The notes under the pieces are model-generated. The model was given only the letters and a program-made list of their open reading frames with translations. It made no database searches and was not told the origin of the DNA. A stretch of 64,000 bases of DNA, taken from NCBI RefSeq assembly GCF_025152745.1, contig NZ_CP104041.1:563413-627412 (forward strand), written 5' to 3'. A program made the position numbers and the translations under genes. This DNA comes from Rhizobium sp. WSM4643 (GTDB taxonomy: Bacteria > Pseudomonadota > Alphaproteobacteria > Rhizobiales > Rhizobiaceae). Shown one piece after another: positions 15,777 to 23,488 of the stretch. The first letter of the stretch is position 1, and each line of letters opens with the position of its first letter.

Positions 15777-16604
15777 ATGAAGCCTTTTGAATCATTCGTG
15801 GCCACCCTCGCCCCATTGCGCGCTGGCCTTTTAACATGCCTTCTTGCGATGGGCGCAGGCTCCGCAGCGGCGGCTGACAATCCCTATAACCTGATCGAGC
15901 CAGGGACTATCAGCGTTGGCACGATGGGCGATTCCAAGCCCTATACGTTTGCGACTGCGGACGGCCAGTTCACAGGTTTCGATATCGAACTGTTTCTCAA
16001 CGTCGTCTCCCGCCTCGGCTTTCCAAAAGACAAGGTGACGTTCACGGGCCAGGAATTTTCTGCACTCCTGCCGTCGGTCGCAAACGAAAGGTTCGACGTT
16101 GCCGTTGCAGCGATCGGAACCACCGAAGCCCGCAAGAAGACCGTCGACTTTTCCGACGGCTATCTCGCCGGTTATCTCTCCGTCCTGACCCCGGATGCCG
16201 GTATCAAGGATGCCGATGGCCTCAAGGGCAAGCGTCTCGGCGTCGTGCAGGGAACCTTGCAGGAAGTCTATGCAGCCAAGAATTTCGGGGGAACTGATCT
16301 GGTGAAATTCCCCGACAACAATTCCGGCGTGGCCGCGCTCAACAACGGAACGGTCGATGCGCATTTTCTCGACTACGAGGCTGCCAAGCAATATGGCGAG
16401 CGCTATCCCGCACTGAAGGTTGCGGTAAACATCCCGTCCTTCGATGCGCCGGCAGGCTTCGTGGTCCGAAAAGGAAATGATGCCTTCCGGACGGCGTTGA
16501 ACGGCGCGCTTCACGACGCGATGCAGGATGGCACCTGGAAGACCCTTTACGAAAAGTGGTTCCCCGGCTCACCGATGCCGGAACAATATCTTCCCAAGAA
16601 GTGA
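15777..16604 (+). CDS. Polar amino acid ABC transporter substrate-binding protein (SBP family 3)
   Basis: A 275-residue periplasmic binding protein. The ATG at 15777 has GCGGAG upstream and gives a signal peptide ([21 protein letters not shown]). The mature protein shows family-3 features: [17 protein letters not shown] near 60, [24 protein letters not shown] split across about 100-125, and the C-terminal [13 protein letters not shown] motif. It is first in the operon with a permease/ATPase fusion and an FAD oxidoreductase. A 9-bp hairpin follows the stop. The ligand may be an opine- or amino-acid-like compound given the oxidoreductase neighbour, which is inference. Confidence 0.88.
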   Translation: MKPFESFVATLAPLRAGLLTCLLAMGAGSAAAADNPYNLIEPGTISVGTMGDSKPYTFATADGQFTGFDIELFLNVVSRLGFPKDKVTFTGQEFSALLPSVANERFDVAVAAIGTTEARKKTVDFSDGYLAGYLSVLTPDAGIKDADGLKGKRLGVVQGTLQEVYAAKNFGGTDLVKFPDNNSGVAALNNGTVDAHFLDYEAAKQYGERYPALKVAVNIPSFDAPAGFVVRKGNDAFRTALNGALHDAMQDGTWKTLYEKWFPGSPMPEQYLPKK

Positions 16605-16610
16605 CGCCGC

Positions 16611-16637
16611 AAGCCGCCCGCTCATGGTGGGCGGCTT
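16611..16637 (+). terminator. Intercistronic hairpin after the binding-protein gene
   Basis: AAGCCGCCC (16611-16619) and GGGCGGCTT (16629-16637) form a perfect 9-bp stem with a 9-base loop, seven bases after the stop codon. There is no clear T-run, so it may act by mRNA stabilisation or partial termination, raising binding protein over permease. Confidence 0.5.
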
Positions 16638-16694
16638 ACCAAGGCTCTGCCGGACGGCGGCGTCTGCGCCGGGCAAGAATTCATGGGGATCTGA

Positions 16695-18230
16695 ATGAAC
16701 TGGCTTGAAAATCTGCGCCGCAGCTTCCTGGACTGGGACGCCATGGCGGACGTTCTGCCGAGCATGATCAGCGTCGGCCTGAAGAACACGCTGATCCTGG
16801 CCGCCGCCTCTACCGTGCTCGGCGTCATCATCGGGATGGCGCTTGCTGTGATGGGCATCTCGCAATCCCGCTGGCTGCGGCTGCCGGCGCGCATCTACAC
16901 CGATATCTTCCGCGGGCTGCCCGCGATCGTCACGATCCTGATCATCGGCCAGGGTTTTGCCCGGATCGGACGCGAGATCTTCGGTCCGTCTCCATTTCCG
17001 CTCGGCATCCTGGCGCTCAGCCTGATTGCCGGAGCCTATATAGGCGAAATCTTCCGGTCCGGCATTCAAAGCGTCGAGCGCGGCCAGATGGAAGCCTGCC
17101 GGGCGCTCAGCATGAGCCACGGCCAGGGCATGCGCCTGATCGTCATTCCACAAGGCATCAGGCGCGTTCTGCCGGCGCTGGTCAATCAATTCATCGGAAA
17201 CGTCAAGGATTCCAGCCTTGTCTACTTCCTGGGATTGCTCGCCTCCGAGCGGGAAATCTTCCGTGTTGGGCAAGATCAGGCGGTGGTCACGGGCAATCTG
17301 TCACCGCTGCTGTTGGCGGGCGTCTTCTATCTCGTCATCACCGTGCCGCTGACCCACTTTGTCAATTATATTGATGCGAGACTGCGCCTCGGAAAACAAG
17401 GCCGCGGCTCGGGTGCTGCGAGCGGATTGGTCGAGGTAAGCGAATTGCGGGCCGCTGCCGGCCCCCACCCCACGGGCACGGCCGAGGAGAGGACACCGCG
17501 CTTCAAAGGCGGCGTCCTGAACATCCGCGACCTCACCATGGCCTATGGCGATCTCGACGTGCTCAAGGGTGTCGATCTCGACATCGCCGCCGGCACCGTC
17601 ACCTGCATCATCGGCCCTTCCGGCTCGGGCAAATCGACGCTGCTGCGCTGCATGAACAGGCTTGTCGAACCGAAAAGCGGCGACATCCTGCTCGATGGCG
17701 AGAGCATCCTGGCGATGAAGCAAGAGAGGCTGCGCCGGCGCGTGGGGATGGTGTTCCAGCACTTCAACCTGTTTCCCGACCACACGGCACTCGAAAACGT
17801 CATGCTTTCGCTGACCAAGATCAAGAAGATGCCGAGGCAGGAGGCGCGGCGCATCGCGGAGGCACGTCTGGCCGAGGTCGGTCTCGCAGAACGCAGGGAT
17901 CATCGGCCGGCAGGTCTGTCGGGTGGGCAGCAGCAGCGCGTCGCCATCGCACGCGCGCTGGCCATGGATCCGGAGATCATGCTGTTTGACGAAGTGACGA
18001 GTGCGCTCGATCCCGAACTGGTGAAAGGTGTGCTTGACCTGATGGCCGCTCTCGGCCGCCAGGGCATGACGATGGCCGTGGTGACGCATGAGATGGGATT
18101 TGCGCGCAGGGTGGCCGATCAGGTCGTCTTCATGGATGAGGGCCGCATCGTCGAGGCGGGCTGCCCGCAGCAGATCTTCGACAATCCCCGAAGCGAGCGG
18201 CTGAAGCGCTTCCTTGCTGAAGTTCTCTGA
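16695..18230 (+). CDS. Amino acid ABC transporter permease/ATP-binding fusion protein
   Basis: A 511-residue fusion. Residues about 20-235 are a HisM/GlnP-type permease with the EAA-like motif EACRALSMSHGQGMRLIVIP (134-152) and several membrane spans. A linker (235-275) leads into a GlnQ-type ATPase: Walker A GPSGSGKST (307-315), Q-loop FQHFNLFPDHTALENV (354-369), signature [15 protein letters not shown] (408-422) and Walker B IMLFDEV (428-434). Such permease-ATPase fusions occur in some rhizobial polar amino acid importers and let one polypeptide, as a dimer, form the whole membrane unit. It follows its binding protein and precedes the oxidoreductase. Confidence 0.9.
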   Translation: MNWLENLRRSFLDWDAMADVLPSMISVGLKNTLILAAASTVLGVIIGMALAVMGISQSRWLRLPARIYTDIFRGLPAIVTILIIGQGFARIGREIFGPSPFPLGILALSLIAGAYIGEIFRSGIQSVERGQMEACRALSMSHGQGMRLIVIPQGIRRVLPALVNQFIGNVKDSSLVYFLGLLASEREIFRVGQDQAVVTGNLSPLLLAGVFYLVITVPLTHFVNYIDARLRLGKQGRGSGAASGLVEVSELRAAAGPHPTGTAEERTPRFKGGVLNIRDLTMAYGDLDVLKGVDLDIAAGTVTCIIGPSGSGKSTLLRCMNRLVEPKSGDILLDGESILAMKQERLRRRVGMVFQHFNLFPDHTALENVMLSLTKIKKMPRQEARRIAEARLAEVGLAERRDHRPAGLSGGQQQRVAIARALAMDPEIMLFDEVTSALDPELVKGVLDLMAALGRQGMTMAVVTHEMGFARRVADQVVFMDEGRIVEAGCPQQIFDNPRSERLKRFLAEVL

Positions 18231-18320
18231 AGCGCCTGAGGCAACGCATGGTGCTCCCGGTCGTCCTCACGCCGGCGCGCCGGATTTCATCTAGTAAGAG
18301 CAGAAAACAAGGTTATCGAC

Positions 18321-19457
18321 ATGAATGCTTCCATCAAACCTTCCAAGGTCGTCGTCATCGGTGGCGGCATCTTTGGCGTCTCGACCGCTGTCCATCTGGC
18401 ACGGCTCGGGGTCCGCACCGTGCTCGTCAATAACGGCCCGCTTGCCAATGGCGCCTCCGGCCGTTCGCTCGCCTGGCTCAACTCGGCACGCAAACGCACC
18501 GAGGCCTATCACCGGCTGCGGTTGGCCGGCATAGATCGCTACCGCACGCTGGCTGTCCGGAATCCCGACGCGCCGTGGCTGCGCTTCAACGGCGGCTTGA
18601 CCTGGGATGCGGACGATGCCAGCAACGAGATCGCCGAGGTCTTCGACTATGAGCGTGAGCTAGGCTATCACGCGCAATGGCTCTCCCCGGAAAGAATTGC
18701 TGGGGTAACGCCAGGTGTGGACGCGAGTACTGTGACGCGCCAAGGCGCGATCTTCAATCCCGGGGAGGGCTGGGTCGATCTTCCGTCCTTGATCGGCGTG
18801 CTGGCGCAGGAATACCGCACGTTGGGGGGCGAGATCGTCACGGACGCGGGTCGCGCGACGGTAGACGTCGAAAGCGGGCGTGCCCGTGGCGTGATCACGG
18901 CAGACGGCATGCGCCGCGATGCGGATGCCGTGCTGCTCGCTGCCGGCGGCGACGTCCCCGCAATCGTGGCCGAGGTCGGCCAGCATATCGGCGATGCAAC
19001 GCCGATCGCCCTTCTCGTCCGGACCAAGCCGATCCGCCACCCGCTGAAGGCCGTGCTCAACACCCCTCGCGTCGCCATCCGGCCGACGCCCAACGGCGGC
19101 TTCGCGCTCGATTCCGCCTGGTCCGAGGAAGAGGTGAGTGTCAGGCCCGACGGCAGCTACGAAATCAGACAATCGACGCTGGAGGGGCTGCTGCGCGAGG
19201 CCTCCAGGGTTCTCGAAGGCAATCCGGCGCTGGAGGTCGAAGATTATGGGGTCGGGCCGAAGCCCATTCCGGGCGACGGCGAGCCCGTCTTCGGCGAACT
19301 GCCTTCGATCCCGGGTTATTTCGTCGCTTTCAGTCATAGCGGCGCCACCCTCGGCCTAATTGCCGGCGAACTGCTGGCGGACGAGATCGGCACTGGACGC
19401 CGCCATCAGCTGCTGGCGGACTTTCGGCCGGAGCGTTTCAGCGCCTCGCGAAGATGA
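18321..19457 (+). CDS. FAD-dependent oxidoreductase, DAO (D-amino acid oxidase/sarcosine oxidase) family
   Basis: A 378-residue flavoenzyme. The N-terminal dinucleotide-binding motif is VVVIGGGIFGVSTAVHLA (residues about 10-27). A second FAD-contact region is DADAVLLAAGGDVP near 195-208, and the C-terminal GYFVAFSHSGATLGLIAGELLADEI is typical of DAO-family enzymes. The family oxidises secondary or D-amino groups, releasing an imine that hydrolyses. Its place after an amino acid importer, under a LacI-type repressor, suggests it oxidises the imported compound. It lacks a signal peptide and is likely cytosolic. Confidence 0.85.
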   Translation: MNASIKPSKVVVIGGGIFGVSTAVHLARLGVRTVLVNNGPLANGASGRSLAWLNSARKRTEAYHRLRLAGIDRYRTLAVRNPDAPWLRFNGGLTWDADDASNEIAEVFDYERELGYHAQWLSPERIAGVTPGVDASTVTRQGAIFNPGEGWVDLPSLIGVLAQEYRTLGGEIVTDAGRATVDVESGRARGVITADGMRRDADAVLLAAGGDVPAIVAEVGQHIGDATPIALLVRTKPIRHPLKAVLNTPRVAIRPTPNGGFALDSAWSEEEVSVRPDGSYEIRQSTLEGLLREASRVLEGNPALEVEDYGVGPKPIPGDGEPVFGELPSIPGYFVAFSHSGATLGLIAGELLADEIGTGRRHQLLADFRPERFSASRR

Positions 19458-19531
19458 AGGCAGGAGCGGAGGCCGATGCATCCTTCTGAGCCCTCGAGCG
19501 TTCTATCGCCAGGAACAACTGGAGACGCATC

Positions 19532-20038
19532 ATGTTCAAGGACGAACTCGGGGACACCGGCACAAACAAGGATATGCACGACGGTGTGGAAACCGCGCCG
19601 GCCTCCTTTGAAGAGGCGAGCATCAACCCTGATCTTATTAGACGTGAGGGTTTCGCCAGCGAGGCCGAATATCGGGCATATATTGCGACGCTCGGTGGTT
19701 ATGCTTCCGTTGCAGACACCGTCGAGGAGCCCCTCCAGATCTACGAAGGTCATGTCTTGGAAGGCCGTTTGCAAGAACTGAGAGAAGAACTCGAAAACCT
19801 ACGGGCTCGCCTTCACGTGATCAAACATCAGGCCGCGACCGTTGTTACGGAGAACGTCCGATGGGCCGATGCCAGCGCCCATGCGCAGCTCGGCAATCAG
19901 CCCTGGCTCAAGCTGGCAGGTGCTATGGCGGCGGCCTTCGTCGTCACGCGCGGCATCATGAGGTTGCCTCTGGCAGCCGTGGCGACGACGGCGCTGCCGT
20001 TGGTGGCGGCGGTGATGAACCGGAAGCTCGCCCGGTAA
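19532..20038 (+). CDS. Hypothetical protein with coiled segment and C-terminal membrane region (168 aa)
   Basis: A 168-residue protein: acidic N-terminus, a helical heptad-like stretch (LQELREELENLRARLHVIKHQ in part, about 81-101), and a hydrophobic C-terminus (LKLAGAMAAAFVVTRGIM then LPLAAVATTALPLVAAV) that would anchor it in the inner membrane. The plan resembles the DUF883-like gene at 12980. The ATG at 19532 has GGAGAC 6 bases upstream. An EcfG-like GGAAC-N17-GTT overlaps this start, so an internal start at 19574 is conceivable. Function unknown. Confidence 0.6.
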   Translation: MFKDELGDTGTNKDMHDGVETAPASFEEASINPDLIRREGFASEAEYRAYIATLGGYASVADTVEEPLQIYEGHVLEGRLQELREELENLRARLHVIKHQAATVVTENVRWADASAHAQLGNQPWLKLAGAMAAAFVVTRGIMRLPLAAVATTALPLVAAVMNRKLAR

Positions 20039-20059
20039 AGTCATCAATGCCGATGACTA

Positions 20060-20821
20060 TCAGGCGAAGCCGATTTCGGCGAGCAGGGGCAGGTGGTCCG
20101 ATGCGATCCTTGTCAGGCGGCTTTCCAAGACCGCCGCCTGTTTGACGATGAGATCGTCAGTGACGAAGATGTGGTCGAGGCGCATCAGCGGGTAGCGCGA
20201 CGGAAAGGTCGCTTTCGGCGCGGCGCCGCCTGCGAGCTGGGCGTCTTTCAATGACCGCGCGGCAAGTCGGTAGGTCGCCGAGGACGGAATGGCGTTGAAA
20301 TCGCCGCAGAGAATGGTTGGAAGAGGCTCATCCGCCGTGCCGCGCAGCCAGCCGGGGTTCAGCAATGTCGTCATCTGCCGGATGCGCTCGCGGCCACGAA
20401 GGCCGAGATGGGTGTTGACGACCAGCAGTTTTCTGTCGCCGACCAGTATTTCGACAGACAAAGCGCCGCGCTGTTCGCCAATGGATGGCAGCGGGCCGGC
20501 CTTGACCGCGCCTGTCGGCAGCGCCGTGATGATCGCATCGCCATACTGCTCCTCGGCAATCGACAGCGCCGGATGGAAATGAGCCTGCATCTTCAAAAGC
20601 GAGGCGATCGCATGGGCCTGGTCAACACCGCCGGTCCTGCGCCGGAGAACATCGACCTCCTGAAGAGCGACGATATCAGCCTTCGCCTCGGCGATGACAG
20701 AAGCGATGCGGCCGGGATCGAGCTTCCGGTCGCCGCCGATGCAGCTGTGCACATTATAGGTCAGGAGTTTGATTGATTGATCCGGCATCGGCCCCGCTGA
20801 AAGCTCGTTCCCCCAGGACAT
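20060..20821 (-). CDS. Endonuclease/exonuclease/phosphatase family protein (YbhP-like)
   Basis: About 253 residues of the EEP fold. Catalytic features from the ATG at 20821: N23 in LLTYNVHSC, metal-binding Glu55 in VALQEVDVL, D174/N176 in CGDFNAIPS, and the SDHLPL motif with D242-H243. The chosen ATG has GAAGGA about 8 bases upstream; an ATG at 20788 is possible, and further upstream in-frame extension runs through the promoter. It is divergent from a YbhN-like gene and near a phospholipase D-type cardiolipin synthase, the same trio as E. coli ybhP-clsB-ybhN. The substrate may be a lipid phosphodiester rather than DNA, an inference from the neighbours. Confidence 0.85.
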   Translation of the reverse strand: MSWGNELSAGPMPDQSIKLLTYNVHSCIGGDRKLDPGRIASVIAEAKADIVALQEVDVLRRRTGGVDQAHAIASLLKMQAHFHPALSIAEEQYGDAIITALPTGAVKAGPLPSIGEQRGALSVEILVGDRKLLVVNTHLGLRGRERIRQMTTLLNPGWLRGTADEPLPTILCGDFNAIPSSATYRLAARSLKDAQLAGGAAPKATFPSRYPLMRLDHIFVTDDLIVKQAAVLESRLTRIASDHLPLLAEIGFA

Positions 20822-20838
20822 GGAAATTGTCCTTCGGG

Positions 20839-20865
20839 GGAACACAGAACTCGTTTGATCGTTCC
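20839..20865. promoter_or_regulatory. Palindromic bidirectional EcfG/RpoE2-type promoter
   Basis: Plus strand: GGAAC (20839-20843), 16 bases, CGTT (20860-20863), the consensus for the YbhN-like gene at 20959. Minus strand: the GTTCC at 20861-20865 reads GGAAC and, after 17 bases, the AAC at 20841-20843 reads GTT, giving a second consensus promoter for the endonuclease gene at 20821. The two promoters occupy the same 27 bases in opposite directions. Confidence 0.65.
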
Positions 20866-20958
20866 AGATGATCGACGTAACGCCTTCGTGCTTTCTTCGA
20901 AGGCAGGGGGAAGCGCTCGCCCGCAAAATCTGCGCATCGCGCTTCGGATGGATAATAG

Positions 20959-21921
20959 ATGAGCCTGAAAAGCATAATCTGGAATGGATTATTAATTGCC
21001 GCCCTTTGTCTTGCGGTCTTCCTTCTCTATCGGATCTTCCAACAGTACAGCCTGGATGAGATCGTCCAATCGGTTCGCAGCATTCCATTCTTGACCTTCT
21101 GCACAGCGCTTCTGTTTACGGCGGCATCTTATCTCTGCCTCAGTTGCTTCGACCTCCTGGCGATCCGCTCGCTCGGCAAATCCTTGCCATACCGGAACAT
21201 TCTACTCGCCTCGTTCGTCAGCCTTTCGCTCGGCCACAATATCGGATTTGCCGGACTAAGCAGCGGCGCCTTCCGCTATCGGTACTATTCGCGTTGGGGG
21301 CTGACGACGGAAGACGTGGCGAAAGTCATCTTGTTTTGCGGTGTCACTGTGGGGCTCGGGCTCATCGCGCTCGGCGGCCTCGCCATGATTATCAATCCCG
21401 GCGATGCCGGGCGCCTGTTGCGCATCGATCCTGCAAGCGCCCGTGTCTTCGGTTCACTGGCGCTGATGGTGCCGGTCGTCTATGCGTCTCTGGCGCTTTT
21501 CGTCCGCGGCACGTTGCGGCTGTGGCGCTGGTCGTTTCAGCTGCCGCGATTTTCGATCGCGGTTGCCCAGGTCGGAATTGGGACGATCAACTTCATGTTC
21601 GTCTCCGCCTGTCTGCATCAGATGCTTTCCACCTTCGGCGACGTTGCCTTCTTCAGATCGGTAACGGCTTACGTGCTCGCCAATTCGGCGATCATCGCAA
21701 CGCATGTTCCGGGCGGTCTCGGCGTGCTCGAGGCAACTGTCTCCTACGCGGTGCCGAAGGAGGCGTCGATCGGAGCGCTGATTGCATTCCGCTGTGCCTA
21801 TTTCTTCATTCCGCTGGCGCTCGGTACCATGCTCCTTGTTATCAGCGAGGTAATCTTCCGGCGGAAATCACGCGGGGCGGATGAGGAGGCGGACGAGCGC
21901 CCCGAGGCCCAGTCGGTCTAG
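20959..21921 (+). CDS. YbhN/UPF0104 family integral membrane protein (LPG synthase-like fold)
   Basis: A 320-residue inner-membrane protein with about seven to eight spans. Family markers include SFVSLSLGHNIGFAGLSSGA near 85-105, RYRYYSRWGL near 107, and the C-terminal THVPGGLGVLEATV near 252-265. The family is related to the flippase part of lysylphosphatidylglycerol synthase, but no aminoacyltransferase domain is present. In E. coli the homologous gene lies with ybhP and clsB. An EcfG-type promoter lies 95 bases upstream. Its 3' end overlaps the convergent cardiolipin synthase gene by 54 bases. Confidence 0.8.
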   Translation: MSLKSIIWNGLLIAALCLAVFLLYRIFQQYSLDEIVQSVRSIPFLTFCTALLFTAASYLCLSCFDLLAIRSLGKSLPYRNILLASFVSLSLGHNIGFAGLSSGAFRYRYYSRWGLTTEDVAKVILFCGVTVGLGLIALGGLAMIINPGDAGRLLRIDPASARVFGSLALMVPVVYASLALFVRGTLRLWRWSFQLPRFSIAVAQVGIGTINFMFVSACLHQMLSTFGDVAFFRSVTAYVLANSAIIATHVPGGLGVLEATVSYAVPKEASIGALIAFRCAYFFIPLALGTMLLVISEVIFRRKSRGADEEADERPEAQSV

Positions 21922-23373
21922 GGGTGCGAAAGGCCGAGCCGGATCGAAGAGGCCAGTACCCCGAATCGGCGAAATGCTGCCCGACAGATCGACGGCGAAT
22001 TCCCGCAAACCTCGCGGCCCGTCGTTGAGTGCGTCGATTGCCTGGACCACCGAGCCGCTTCTCATGAAGGCTGCGGCAAAAGTCTCCGGGGCGGTGCCGA
22101 GATATTCCGCCAGAAGCCGGCTACGCAGATCAGCGATCGCGCGGCGGTGTTCGCCGCTGTCGGCCTCGAACAGCATGTCGCATTCGTAATCCAGCCCTTC
22201 CGAGCGATTGTTGAGATTGGAGGAACCGATGCGGATCAGCTCATCATCGGCAATCATCAGCTTGGAGTGGATGAGCACCTCCACCTCGTTGTCCTTTTTC
22301 TGCACTGGCCCAGGCACGACGGGATAGTAGACGCGCAGGCGGGCTGCGCGATCGGCGCGTTTGAGGCGACGGATGACGCGGTCGCGATTGCCGCCCATGA
22401 CGATTTTTTCGATCAGGCCGTGAGAGCTCCGCGTGCAGATGATGATGACCTCGGGCCCGTCCTCCTCCTGCAGCCGCGCGGCAATGGCGTCGGCGACACG
22501 GAAGGAGGCGAGGTATTGCGCCTCGACGTAGAGCTGCCGCCGCGCCCGGGCGATGACGTCCAATGTCATGGCGATGCCATCGCTGATGCCGTTGCGAAAA
22601 GCGGTCGACGGTTCGGTCAGCGCCAAGGTGACCGGGATCTCCTGCATGGAAACGGCGAGATTGGCGGGCCATGTGAAGGGAACGCTCTCAGTCAACGGCA
22701 GGTGGCGTTCGCCGGTGGCGTTTTCCCAGCGCCGCCTGGCGATGTCGCCGATCATCCGGGCGGCATCGCCAGTGGTCATCGCCTGAACGTCATGCAGAGG
22801 ATCGTAGGGCTCGCCACCAGGGTCGCGCCGCCACCTGTCCATGACGCGATGGCGCCTTGTGTCCCATCGCCGCGACGTCAGATCGATGCCGCCGATGAAG
22901 GCGACGGCATCATCAATGCAGACGAGCTTTTGATGATGGCAGCCGCGTACTGTACCTGGAAGGTCGAAGCGCAGATCGATCCTGTCATCCTTTGGAAAAT
23001 CCTTCTTCCGAAGCAACTGGATTGATTTGTCCGAATAGATCGGCCCCAGCGCCCAAACGAGGATGCGTATTTCGAGGTCGGGGTTCGTCGCTACTACGGA
23101 ATGCAGCAGGTCGGCCAAGGTTTCGTCGGATTTTTCGGGCTCGATCCGAATATCGGGATGGAAATCCCACCCAATGATCCAAACTCTGCGTCGCGCCTGC
23201 CGCAACGCACGCGCCAGTTCTGAGAAATAGCGGTTACCATTGATCAGGAAAGCAGCCTTTTCCGCATATCCTTGCAGGCGCCGTGCCGTGCTTTCTTGTT
23301 TTTCGCCGCACGGATGTTGCGCTTTCGTTCGGGTCAGGTACGATTGATCGGACATGGTTTCAAATGCGGTCAT
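21868..23373 (-). CDS. Phospholipase D-family cardiolipin synthase-like protein (ClsB-like)
   Basis: A 501-residue PLD-superfamily enzyme with both HKD motifs: HHQKLVCIDD (H147, K149, D154) and IHSKLMIADD (H369, K371, D376), each followed by a G-G/S-x-(D/N)L segment (FIGGIDLTSRRWD; IGSSNLNNRSEGLD). Two motifs in one chain fit cardiolipin or phosphatidyltransfer chemistry; ClsB uses phosphatidylethanolamine and phosphatidylglycerol. The ATG at 23373 has GAGGCCGAGG upstream and an ideal EcfG-type promoter at 23426-23402, so it is preferred over an in-frame start at 23469. With the YbhP- and YbhN-like genes it suggests membrane lipid remodelling under stress. Confidence 0.85.
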   Translation of the reverse strand: MTAFETMSDQSYLTRTKAQHPCGEKQESTARRLQGYAEKAAFLINGNRYFSELARALRQARRRVWIIGWDFHPDIRIEPEKSDETLADLLHSVVATNPDLEIRILVWALGPIYSDKSIQLLRKKDFPKDDRIDLRFDLPGTVRGCHHQKLVCIDDAVAFIGGIDLTSRRWDTRRHRVMDRWRRDPGGEPYDPLHDVQAMTTGDAARMIGDIARRRWENATGERHLPLTESVPFTWPANLAVSMQEIPVTLALTEPSTAFRNGISDGIAMTLDVIARARRQLYVEAQYLASFRVADAIAARLQEEDGPEVIIICTRSSHGLIEKIVMGGNRDRVIRRLKRADRAARLRVYYPVVPGPVQKKDNEVEVLIHSKLMIADDELIRIGSSNLNNRSEGLDYECDMLFEADSGEHRRAIADLRSRLLAEYLGTAPETFAAAFMRSGSVVQAIDALNDGPRGLREFAVDLSGSISPIRGTGLFDPARPFAPLDRLGLGALVRLLIRPA

Positions 23374-23401
23374 GTTTGCCTCGGCCTCTCGACTGAGAAC
23401 A

Positions 23402-23426
23402 AACGCCTGGAATTTCACCGGGTTCC
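23402..23426 (-). promoter_or_regulatory. EcfG/RpoE2-type promoter for the cardiolipin synthase-like gene
   Basis: Minus strand GGAAC (23426-23422), 16 bases, CGTTT (23405-23401). This is an exact fit to the general stress promoter, placing the transcript start about 20 bases before the ATG at 23373. Confidence 0.65.
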
Positions 23427-23488
23427 CGATCGCAGGACGCGGCTGTTGCAATGGGCGGCGGCCCGCCATAGAGGATTGACACAGCGAA

